In this document: one piece after another, positions 5,587-11,540 of the stretch
How positions within the stretch are numbered: the first letter of the stretch is position 1
Layout of the letters: the number at the start of each line of letters is the position of its first letter
NCBI GenBank assembly: GCA_016930895.1
Contig: JAFGFV010000027.1
Span: 1-11,540 of the forward strand
Direction of reading: 5' to 3'
From: Spirochaetales bacterium
Lineage (GTDB): Bacteria > Spirochaetota > Spirochaetia > SZUA-6 > DRHE01
DNA: 11,540 nt
The notes under the pieces: model-generated
Databases searched by the model: none
Told to the model about the DNA's origin: nothing
What the model saw: only the letters and a program-made list of their open reading frames with translations
Position numbers and translations under genes: made by a program

Positions 5587-7375
5587 GATCTCGTGGCTCC
5601 TGCTTCTCGCGGCCCTGGCAGGTCCGCCCGGGGCCGGCGAGCCGGCAGCCCAAGTGCTGGAGTTGCCCGCCGTCACCCTGGTCGGGGCGGACACCCTGTA
5701 CCTCCAACCCCCCTCGCCTCCGTCGCTCGGGGCGCTGCCGCGCGTGGAGCTGGCGAGCCGGCGCCGGGGGCTCGCCGAGCCGATCGCCCCGCAGCTGCCC
5801 GGCGCGCCAGCCCTGGCTGCACGGCTCGGGCGGACCACAGCCGCCGGCGCCTCTTCGGGCGGCAGTGACGCCCGCGGAGGTACGGCAGCCTCTGCGGGAC
5901 CCCTCGCCGAAGCCGGCGCGGGACGGCCCGGGCTATGGCAGCAGCTTCCGGTGAGCCCCGGGGGGGCCTCCGCCAGGGGCTGGAGCTTGCTCGCCTATTA
6001 CCTTCCCGGCCGGCTGGTGCGCTCGGGGGTGCAAACCGTGAACCGGGTCGGCTCCTGGGAGACTGCAGGGCAGTTCGATCTGGGGCTCGCCGACGGGTGG
6101 CTGAGCCTCTCTCCCGGTGTCCCCAGCTTTCTCTTCGGGCGGTTCGAGGCCGCGGTGGAGGCGCCCGCTGTCCTGCGCCTGTCCGGCTCCGCGGGCGCGT
6201 TCCGGCCCCCGGGCACGGAGCAGCGGTACTGTCTCGGGATCACGGAGGAGCTCATCCTGAGGCTGGGCAGGGTGAGGCTCCTCCATGGAACCGAGGCCGC
6301 GGGCCTGAGCCCGTCGGGGGACGCGCAGCGGGTGGGCCTGCTCGGCCAGCGGTTGGCCGTCGAGAGCCCCTTGGGGGACTTCTCCGTCCACGCGGGTGCC
6401 ACGGCTTATCTCCGGGGCGCTCTCGAGCCCGCCGCCGGGGACGTGGAGGGGCTCGCGCGCCTCACCGCGGGGTACCGGGAGCCGCAGGGGCGGCTGGGCC
6501 TGTCGATCGGGGCTGCCGGGCTGTACCGGGAGGGGTCGTTCGGGGTGTACCCGGAGGGAATCCTCGATTTCGCCCCCTGGGCCGCCTTTCGAGTGCGCCT
6601 GCAGGGAGCTGCCTTTTTGTCCGGCGCGGGCGTCGCCGAAGGGCCGCCTCCGGCGGGCACGACCCTTCCCGGGCTCGTGCCCTGCGCAGGGAGCCCTCTG
6701 GTGCCCCTGGTCCCCTTGGGGCTGCTGGACCACGGCGGCGCCGGGCAGGGGCTGGGGGTGCATCCGATCGGCACCCACGCGGTGGAGGCCTCGAGCTCTG
6801 TCCCGGCCCTGAGGCCGGAGAGTGGGTACTGCCTGCGCGGGAGCGCGCTCCTGGCGCCGGGGGACCGCGTGCGGGCCGAGCTGGCCGCCGAGCTCCTGTA
6901 CGGCTCGGTGTACGAGGGCTGGGGCGGAAGCTTTGCCTTCCGGGAGGTATCCAGAATTGCCGCCCTGGCGCAGCTCTCGGCCTGGCTGTTGCGCTTCGGC
7001 GGGGCTGGGGCCGGCCTGGAAGTCACGGCCCGAGGCTTCGCCGCGCTTTCCCTTCCTGCCGCCGGCTCCACGCCGGCGCAGCTCCTCGACGAGCTGTACG
7101 GGCAGAGGCTCGAGGCGGACCTGCGCCTGGCCTTTCCCAATCTGCCGCTACGATTTATAATGGGATGTCTGTGGGGAGAGGTCCCGGCGGGACCGCCGGC
7201 GGCGGTCTTGGCCTCACCGTGGGAGCCGTTCCGGGGCTTGGCGGTGAGCCTGAGCGCGGACCTGGAGCTGTCCCGGCGGCACGCGATCCGCGCGGGAGGG
7301 GAGGTCCGGTTTCCGGAGGGCGCAGCAGCCCCGCAGTTGCGGTTCCTCGCGGGGTACCGCCGTCAGGGTCCGTGA
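5585..7375 (+). CDS. Probable outer-membrane beta-barrel protein heading a TonB-system operon
   Basis: I do not recognise a named family for this 596-residue protein. It opens with a signal-like segment, MISWLLLLAALAGPPGAGEP. Shortly after comes LELPAVTLVGADTLYL (25-40); the DTLYL part resembles TonB boxes such as DTLVV. Residues 42-125 are low-complexity Pro/Ala/Gly/Arg, and no TonB-receptor plug domain is visible. From about 130 to the end, alternating hydrophobic segments of strand length recur (for example RLGLSIGAAGLYREGSFGVY, 299-318), as in barrels. There is no terminal aromatic residue; it ends RQGP. The ATG at 5585 has GAGG 9 nt upstream and no earlier in-frame start. Only 20 nt separate it from exbB, so it is probably a TonB/ExbBD client or partner. 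The barrel call is inference; a surface or periplasmic protein is possible. Confidence 0.65.
   Translation: MISWLLLLAALAGPPGAGEPAAQVLELPAVTLVGADTLYLQPPSPPSLGALPRVELASRRRGLAEPIAPQLPGAPALAARLGRTTAAGASSGGSDARGGTAASAGPLAEAGAGRPGLWQQLPVSPGGASARGWSLLAYYLPGRLVRSGVQTVNRVGSWETAGQFDLGLADGWLSLSPGVPSFLFGRFEAAVEAPAVLRLSGSAGAFRPPGTEQRYCLGITEELILRLGRVRLLHGTEAAGLSPSGDAQRVGLLGQRLAVESPLGDFSVHAGATAYLRGALEPAAGDVEGLARLTAGYREPQGRLGLSIGAAGLYREGSFGVYPEGILDFAPWAAFRVRLQGAAFLSGAGVAEGPPPAGTTLPGLVPCAGSPLVPLVPLGLLDHGGAGQGLGVHPIGTHAVEASSSVPALRPESGYCLRGSALLAPGDRVRAELAAELLYGSVYEGWGGSFAFREVSRIAALAQLSAWLLRFGGAGAGLEVTARGFAALSLPAAGSTPAQLLDELYGQRLEADLRLAFPNLPLRFIMGCLWGEVPAGPPAAVLASPWEPFRGLAVSLSADLELSRRHAIRAGGEVRFPEGAAAPQLRFLAGYRRQGP
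7156..7161 (+). promoter_or_regulatory. Perfect TATAAT inside the barrel gene, possible internal promoter for exbB
   Basis: A consensus -10 hexamer sits within an AT-rich island in an otherwise very GC-rich coding sequence, about 235 nt before exbB. The best -35 at 17 nt spacing is poor (TTTCCC, 7133-7138), and there is no TG extension. It could let the energising genes be transcribed apart from the barrel gene, but the evidence is thin. Confidence 0.25.
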
Positions 7376-7380
7376 GGCCA

Positions 7381-7386
7381 GAGGAG
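7381..7386 (+). promoter_or_regulatory. Ribosome binding site that decides the exbB start
   Basis: GAGGAG lies 9 nt before GTG at 7396 but only 3 nt before the in-frame TTG at 7390. Normal spacing favours the GTG start. Confidence 0.65.
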
Positions 7387-7395
7387 TAGTTGCAC

Positions 7396-8025
7396 GTGCT
7401 GGGTTTTCTGATACAGGGAGGGGTCGTCCTGGTTCCGATCGTAGCGCTCTCGGTGGTCGCGGTTGCGCTCATCGTGCAGAAGGCGGTCTATTTCGTGCAG
7501 ACCCGCGAGAGCGAATCTGACCTCGGGGCCTACGTGATCGCGCAGCTGCGCGGGGGCAGGGCCAGCGCGGCCCTGGCGGAGCTGGAGACCAAGAGCTCTC
7601 CCGAGTCCAGGGTTCTCTTGGAAGGCCTGCGGGCCCGCAAGGAAGGCCAGGGTCAGGAGATCGTGGGACTGCGGATGGAGTCCCAGGCCAAGCGCAGCGC
7701 CGGCGAGCTGGAGCGCAACGTCGCCTACCTGGCGAGCATCGCCAACCTGGCCACGCTCCTGGGCCTGCTGGGGACCGTGGCCGGCATGATCGTCTCCTTC
7801 TTCAACCTCAAGGCCTCCGGCGTGTCGGACCCGGCGCTGCTCGCCGGAGGCATCTCCCAGGCCCTGATCACCACCGCGGCCGGCCTGACCGTGGCGATCC
7901 CCTGCCTGCTCTTCTATCACGTGTTCCGGCAGAGGGTGAACCGCACGCTCTCCCAGGTCGAGATCGCGGCCACGGACCTGCAGTCGTACCTTTCCCGTCA
8001 GCGGCAGCCGCGGCCCAAGACCTGA
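7396..8025 (+). CDS. exbB: ExbB/TolQ/MotA-family proton-channel protein
   Basis: ExbB-type proteins form the pentameric inner-membrane channel that, with ExbD, uses the proton gradient to power TonB. This 209-residue protein has the standard three membrane spans: about 8-28, 112-135 and 154-177. The family core is clear: LATLLGLLGTVAGMI (118-132) and GISQALITTAAGLTVAIP (152-169). T127 and T160 correspond to the two conserved pore threonines of E. coli ExbB. The long cytoplasmic stretch between spans 1 and 2 is present. I chose GTG at 7396 over TTG at 7390 because of the SD spacing. ExbB is preferred over TolQ or MotA because exbD- and tonB-type genes follow downstream. Unusually, two CNNM-type genes separate it from exbD. 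The next gene is 8 nt away. Confidence 0.88.
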   Translation: MLGFLIQGGVVLVPIVALSVVAVALIVQKAVYFVQTRESESDLGAYVIAQLRGGRASAALAELETKSSPESRVLLEGLRARKEGQGQEIVGLRMESQAKRSAGELERNVAYLASIANLATLLGLLGTVAGMIVSFFNLKASGVSDPALLAGGISQALITTAAGLTVAIPCLLFYHVFRQRVNRTLSQVEIAATDLQSYLSRQRQPRPKT

Positions 8026-8033
8026 CCGGGCCC

Positions 8034-9290
8034 ATGGACGCAGAGCTGCTGCGGAACCTCATCCCCCTGGTCCTTCTGCTGGCCGCCTCGGCGTACTTCT
8101 CCGGCTCCGAAGCGGCGTTCTTTTCACTGTCCAGCCTCGAGCGGGACCAGCTGAGCGGCAGACCCGGCCGACGGCTGGGGTACGTGATGCGCCTGATCCG
8201 GAGCTCTCCTGACCAGGTCCTGATCACGGTGCTGACCGGGAACATGTTCGTGAACGTCTTTGCCTCCTCTCTCGGCGAGGCGATCGGGATCCGCCTGTTC
8301 CGCACGGAGGCGGAGCTGTTCTCGATCATCGCCATGACCGCCCTGCTGCTGATCGCGGGAGAGATGATCCCGAAGAACCTCGGGGTGCGAAACGCTTCGG
8401 CTTTCGCCTCCTTCAGCGCCGGTCCCCTGTTCTACCTCCTGCGCGTGCTGGCTCCGGTGCGGTGGTTCCTGAACCTCTTCAATCTCGCGGTCGAGAAGAT
8501 CTTCCCGGCCAGGAAGAGCCAGGAGCCGGAAACGCGGCACAGCTTTATCCGCTCGGCGGTGCACATCGGGTTCAAGGAAGGGATCCTCGATCAGTCGGAG
8601 CTGCACCTGGTGGAGTCTTTCTGCGAGTTCCGGGAGCAGTCGGTAGAGGAGGTCATGACGCCTCGCACGCAGATCAAGGGGGTGGAGATTGCCACGCCCA
8701 TCTCCACGCTCCTGGCCACGCCGGAGCCCCGCCGGCTCGCGCTGCAGGGTTCGATCATACCGGTGTTCGACCGCGACCTGGATCACATCACCGGATACCT
8801 GACCTTGTACGATTTGCTGCCCTACCGCTACGGCCTCAAGGGTGGAGAACGGCTGCAGGAAGCCGTGCGCCCGGGCCTGAGCGTCCCCAGCTCGAAGAAC
8901 TGCGCGGACCTGCTGGTCGAGATGCGGGCCTCCAACACGGAGCTGGCCATCGTGGTGGACGAGTTCGGGGGCACCGCGGGGGTGGTCACGATCAAGGCCC
9001 TGGTCGAAAAGCTGCTGGGCTACTTCTATCCTTCGGAGCTGGATTCGGTCCACGAGGTCTCCGCGAACACCTACAGGGTGCCGGGAAGCCTGCGGGTGGA
9101 TCAGCTGGAGCTGCTCGCCTCCCGCCAGATTGCCACGGAGAGCCACACGGTGGCGGGGCTGATCCTCGAACACCTGAGAGACCTGCCGGAGGAGGGCGCC
9201 CGGGTGAGGGTGGAGGACCTGGAGCTGGTCGTCCTGCGCACCAGCCGGAACCAGGTCCTCGAGGTCGAAGTCCGGAAGGCGTCGCCGTGA
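8034..9290 (+). CDS. CNNM/CorC-family membrane protein (DUF21-CBS-CorC_HlyC), paralogue 1
   Basis: Members of this family export or exchange Mg2+ and other divalent ions (CorC, MpfA, CNNM); some are annotated as hemolysins (TlyC/HlyC). The 418 residues show an intact DUF21 membrane domain (about 5-160) with YFSGSEAAFFSLS (21-33), LTGNMFVN (67-74) and GEMIPKNLG (109-117). A CBS pair follows, with VMTPRTQI (207-214) and VDEFGGTAGVVT (308-319). A C-terminal CorC_HlyC domain spans about 338-415. S23, N70 and E110 have the same spacing as the Mg2+ ligands I recall for Thermus CorC (S43, N90, E130), so ion transport is plausible. The ATG lacks a clear SD and follows exbB by 8 nt. The stop overlaps paralogue 2 as GTGA. 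Confidence 0.9.
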   Translation: MDAELLRNLIPLVLLLAASAYFSGSEAAFFSLSSLERDQLSGRPGRRLGYVMRLIRSSPDQVLITVLTGNMFVNVFASSLGEAIGIRLFRTEAELFSIIAMTALLLIAGEMIPKNLGVRNASAFASFSAGPLFYLLRVLAPVRWFLNLFNLAVEKIFPARKSQEPETRHSFIRSAVHIGFKEGILDQSELHLVESFCEFREQSVEEVMTPRTQIKGVEIATPISTLLATPEPRRLALQGSIIPVFDRDLDHITGYLTLYDLLPYRYGLKGGERLQEAVRPGLSVPSSKNCADLLVEMRASNTELAIVVDEFGGTAGVVTIKALVEKLLGYFYPSELDSVHEVSANTYRVPGSLRVDQLELLASRQIATESHTVAGLILEHLRDLPEEGARVRVEDLELVVLRTSRNQVLEVEVRKASP

Positions 9291-10540
9291 ACCTGGTCAT
9301 CATTCTGCTCTGCGCGCTGGGGGCGGCCTTCTTCGCGGGCATCGAGACCGGTCTTCTGTCCGCCGACCAGCTCGCCCTCTACCTGAAGCGCGAAAAAGGG
9401 GTGGCGTACGCCCGCTCGGCGGACTATCTGCTGCTCAAGCCCGAGCGCCTGCTCGCGACCACTTTGATCGGGACCAATGCCTGTGTGGTCAGCGCCGCGA
9501 TCGTGGTTGCCAGCACCCTTCGGGAGCGGGGAATGGCCGAGTCTTCCTGGATCGGCAGCCTGGTCTTGAGCCTCGTGCTGCTGATCTTCACGGAGGTCAT
9601 TCCCAAGTCGTTCTTCCGGCGCAACGCGGACACCGTCGCGGTGCGTTTGGCGCCGCTGCTCCTGGGGTTTCACTTCGCCCTGTTGCCCGTGTCGGTCATT
9701 CTCAACACGATCGTTCGGCTGCTCCTGTTCTCGGCCCCGACCAGGCAGAAGAGCAAGCTGCCCAAGTCTCGCGACGATCTCCGTACTCTGGTGCGTCTGG
9801 GGTCCCGGGTATCCGGCCTCCAGCGGGAGGAGCAGCGGGTGTTCGAGGAAATCTTCGACTTCCGCGGCACCCTCGCGCGGGAGGTCATGATCCAGATGCA
9901 CGAGTACCCGGTCTGCCCGATCACCGGCACCCTTCGCGAGGCGGTCCGGGTGAGCCTGGAGGGCAGGATCCGCTTCCTGCCGGTGTTCCGCGACCGGGCG
10001 GACAACATCGTGGGCTACCTGGACGCGGAGCGTCTCCTGTGTCGAGGCGGGGTGGAAGGGCAGAGCATCGCCGGGCTCCTGCAGAAGCCGGTGTTCTACC
10101 CGGACGTCAAGAGGGTTCCTGACCTGCTGCTGGAGATGAACCGCCGCAACCTCGATGTAGTCTTCCTCTCCGACGAGTACGGTGCCGTCTCCGGCCTGAT
10201 CACCCCGGCGGAGATCGCCGCGGAGATCGTGGGCTACATCCCCGGAGAGCCGTTCGTCCTGGAGAGGGAGATCGAGGTGCTCGAGCCCGGCCATTTCCGG
10301 GTGGCCGGTGTCACGGACATCCAGGACTTCTACCACGAGACCGGGATCCACCTCGGGAGCGAAAACAGTGACACCGTGGGAGGGTTCGTGTGCGAGCAGC
10401 TCGGCACCATTCCCGCCCTGGGGGCTACCTTCGTGCACGACGGATACCGGTACACCGTGCTCGACCGGGACGAGCGGCACGTCAAAAAACTGGAAATTCA
10501 GAGGAAAGGCGCCGATGCGGCTAGAAAGAAGACTCAATGA
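9287..10540 (+). CDS. CNNM/CorC-family membrane protein, paralogue 2 with altered key motifs
   Basis: At 417 residues this is almost the same length as its neighbour, with the same three-part layout: DUF21 (1-150), CBS pair (about 195-320) and CorC_HlyC domain (about 327-405, with DTVGGFVCEQLGTIPALGATF). Several signatures differ. The Ser of the ion site is Ala17 (FFAGIETG), though N64 and E103 (TEVIPK) remain. The MTPR motif is replaced by MIQMHE (201-206), and DEFGGTAG reads DEYGAVSG (296-303). It may be a regulatory or heterodimer partner of paralogue 1, or have different ion specificity. The start is GTG at 9287, with GGAAGG (9274-9279) 7 nt upstream, overlapping the previous stop; the longer upstream frame is a shadow of paralogue 1. 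Its last 26 nt overlap exbD. Confidence 0.88.
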   Translation: MNLVIILLCALGAAFFAGIETGLLSADQLALYLKREKGVAYARSADYLLLKPERLLATTLIGTNACVVSAAIVVASTLRERGMAESSWIGSLVLSLVLLIFTEVIPKSFFRRNADTVAVRLAPLLLGFHFALLPVSVILNTIVRLLLFSAPTRQKSKLPKSRDDLRTLVRLGSRVSGLQREEQRVFEEIFDFRGTLAREVMIQMHEYPVCPITGTLREAVRVSLEGRIRFLPVFRDRADNIVGYLDAERLLCRGGVEGQSIAGLLQKPVFYPDVKRVPDLLLEMNRRNLDVVFLSDEYGAVSGLITPAEIAAEIVGYIPGEPFVLEREIEVLEPGHFRVAGVTDIQDFYHETGIHLGSENSDTVGGFVCEQLGTIPALGATFVHDGYRYTVLDRDERHVKKLEIQRKGADAARKKTQ

Positions 10541-10925
10541 CGAAGGCGGCCTGATCCTGACGCCGCTCATCGACATGATTTTCCTCGTGGTGATCTTCTT
10601 CATGCTCAACACCACCCTTTCGATCAATCCGGCCATCAGCGTCGAGCTGCCCTCGGCGTACACTTCGCAGGCCGTGGTCGAGCGGGAGGTGGTTGTAACC
10701 TTGACCGCCTCCGGGGGGTTATACGTAGGTGCGCAGGAGGTCGATTTCGATCGCTTCGCCGCCGAGCTCAAAAAGGAAATGGTGCGACTGGGCACGGACA
10801 AGATGATCCTGCAGGCCGACGAGACCCTGGTGTATCGGGACCTGGTCGAGGTCATGGACCTGGCCCGGTTGGCCGGCGTCCAGGCCATTTCTCTGGTCAC
10901 GGAAGCCAAGAGCATCCCAGAATGA
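10515..10925 (+). CDS. exbD: ExbD/TolR-family protein
   Basis: ExbD sits in the ExbB pore and carries the proton-binding aspartate that drives TonB. This 136-residue protein has the classic layout: a short cytoplasmic N-terminus (1-14), one membrane span LTPLIDMIFLVVIFFMLNTT (15-34) with the essential Asp at D20, and a periplasmic domain ending at about 130 (ILQADETLVYRDLVEVMDLA, 98-117, family-typical). The ATG at 10515 is preceded by the GA-rich SD region GAGGAAAGG (10501-10509) and lies inside the end of CNNM paralogue 2. The longer frame upstream is a shadow. Its stop overlaps the tonB-type start as ATGA. Assignment as ExbD and not TolR rests on the TonB-type gene that follows. Confidence 0.92.
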   Translation: MRLERRLNDEGGLILTPLIDMIFLVVIFFMLNTTLSINPAISVELPSAYTSQAVVEREVVVTLTASGGLYVGAQEVDFDRFAAELKKEMVRLGTDKMILQADETLVYRDLVEVMDLARLAGVQAISLVTEAKSIPE

Positions 10926-11540
10926 CCCGGGCGAGGCCGCGCTACCTGCTGATCTCCCTCGGGCTGCACGCCGCCGTGCTGCTGTCGTTGCTGCTCGTGA
11001 GCGCTCCGCGGCTGCCGGAAGTGCGCCAGCGCCGGGTGGTCATCGAGCTCTCACCGCGCCGGGAGCTCGCCAGGCCCGAGGAGGCCGGGCCCGACCCGCA
11101 GCGAGCCGAGATCCTGGCACCCGAGGTCGAGCCTTTGGCTGCGAGCCTGGACCTGGAGGGTCCCGCTTCCCTGGCGGCACCCTCCGCGCGCCTACCTGTC
11201 GATGCCCCCGCTGTGCCTCCGGAGGCTCCGGCCGCCGGGCGGGCCGAGCTTCCGTCCCCCGAGTCGAGCAGGGCCGCCGCGGCGCCTCGGGCGGAACTCC
11301 GGCTGCCCCGGCCGGCTGCCGAGACGATCCTGGCGGACCTGCCTTCCCCGGGACAGGAAGCCAGCCGGGCCGTCCCCGTCCCCGCCGCGGCGCCCCCGGC
11401 TGGATATCTGGACCCAGGTGCGCTAGAATGGAGAGGGAGGGAACGAAAAGTCATCAAAGCGGCCCGGCCCGAGTTCCCGGAAGTCCTCCTCCAGGAAGGC
11501 CAGGAGGTCGATGTGGAGGCGACGTTCAAGGTGGCTCCGA
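10922..11540 (+). CDS. tonB: TonB-family energy-transducing protein (3' end cut by window)
   Basis: The reading frame is open from the ATG at 10922 to the window end: 206 codons without a stop. TonB spans the periplasm and passes energy from ExbBD to outer-membrane transporters. The N-terminus is basic (MTRARPR), then a single membrane anchor (about 8-28) contains S12-x3-H16, matching the functionally important S-x3-H of E. coli TonB. A long Pro/Ala/Glu-rich spacer (about 45-165) follows. The visible part of the C-terminal domain includes ERKVIKAARPEFPEVLLQEG (174-193) and VDVEATFKV (196-204), which fits the TonB C-terminal fold (x-P-x-FP-x4-x3-G). The start overlaps the exbD stop as ATGA. 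It is incomplete here, so the remaining C-terminal domain and any following genes are unknown. Confidence 0.85.
   Translation, partial: MTRARPRYLLISLGLHAAVLLSLLLVSAPRLPEVRQRRVVIELSPRRELARPEEAGPDPQRAEILAPEVEPLAASLDLEGPASLAAPSARLPVDAPAVPPEAPAAGRAELPSPESSRAAAAPRAELRLPRPAAETILADLPSPGQEASRAVPVPAAAPPAGYLDPGALEWRGRERKVIKAARPEFPEVLLQEGQEVDVEATFKVAP

Noticed and set aside
8462..9286. Upstream extension of the second CNNM protein to a start at 8462
   Set aside because: The extension is out of frame within paralogue 1 and gives a motif-free sequence. The GTG at 9287 has a good SD and matches the family N-terminus.
9101..10969. 622-codon minus-strand open frame
   Set aside because: It lies antisense to the CNNM paralogues and exbD, which have clear family motifs. 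Long antisense frames are expected in GC-rich genes, and this one has the composition and lack of motifs of a shadow.

Overview
This is a GC-rich bacterial window (by eye about two thirds G+C, with strong G/C preference at third codon positions). It holds thirteen protein genes and no tRNA, rRNA, CRISPR array or insertion sequence that I can see. The best guess for the source is a high-GC member of the Spirochaetota. The reasons are the gene order yebC-ruvC-ruvA-ruvB-queA next to a tmk gene whose P-loop reads GLDGSGTTTQ, and a tyrosine-rich exported protein that looks like one I remember from treponemes and their relatives. This placement is inference from memory and was not searched.

Region 1 (1-249) is a non-coding leader. 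It has a strong inverted repeat (27-68), a TTGACA promoter (84-113) and a leader RNA of about 130 nt that can fold over the yebC ribosome binding site. Region 2 (250-4129, plus strand) is one tight operon: yebC, ruvC, ruvA, ruvB and queA. Junctions are abutting or overlapping, so translation is probably coupled. It encodes the complete RuvABC Holliday-junction machinery, a YebC-family factor and the queuosine enzyme QueA. RuvC has the His-containing catalytic tetrad known from Thermus.

Region 3 (4130-4209) is a short gap between convergent genes, with a 12-bp direct repeat and small hairpins. Region 4 (4210-5516, minus strand) is a two-gene operon: tmk (thymidylate kinase without the Walker A lysine), then an exported tyrosine-rich protein of unknown function. 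Region 5 (5517-5584) is a divergent control region where two opposing sigma70-type promoters share almost the same -10 bases.

Region 6 (5585-11540, plus strand, running off the window) is the most unusual part. It encodes a probable outer-membrane barrel protein, an ExbB-type proton-channel protein, two tandem CNNM/CorC (DUF21-CBS-CorC_HlyC) membrane proteins, an ExbD-type protein and a TonB-type protein cut by the window end. Gaps are 20 nt or less and most genes overlap, so this reads as one transcription unit. Two predicted divalent-cation transporters lie between exbB and exbD, with a candidate surface partner at the front of the operon. This suggests a TonB-energised envelope system linked to metal-ion traffic, which is a hypothesis from gene context.
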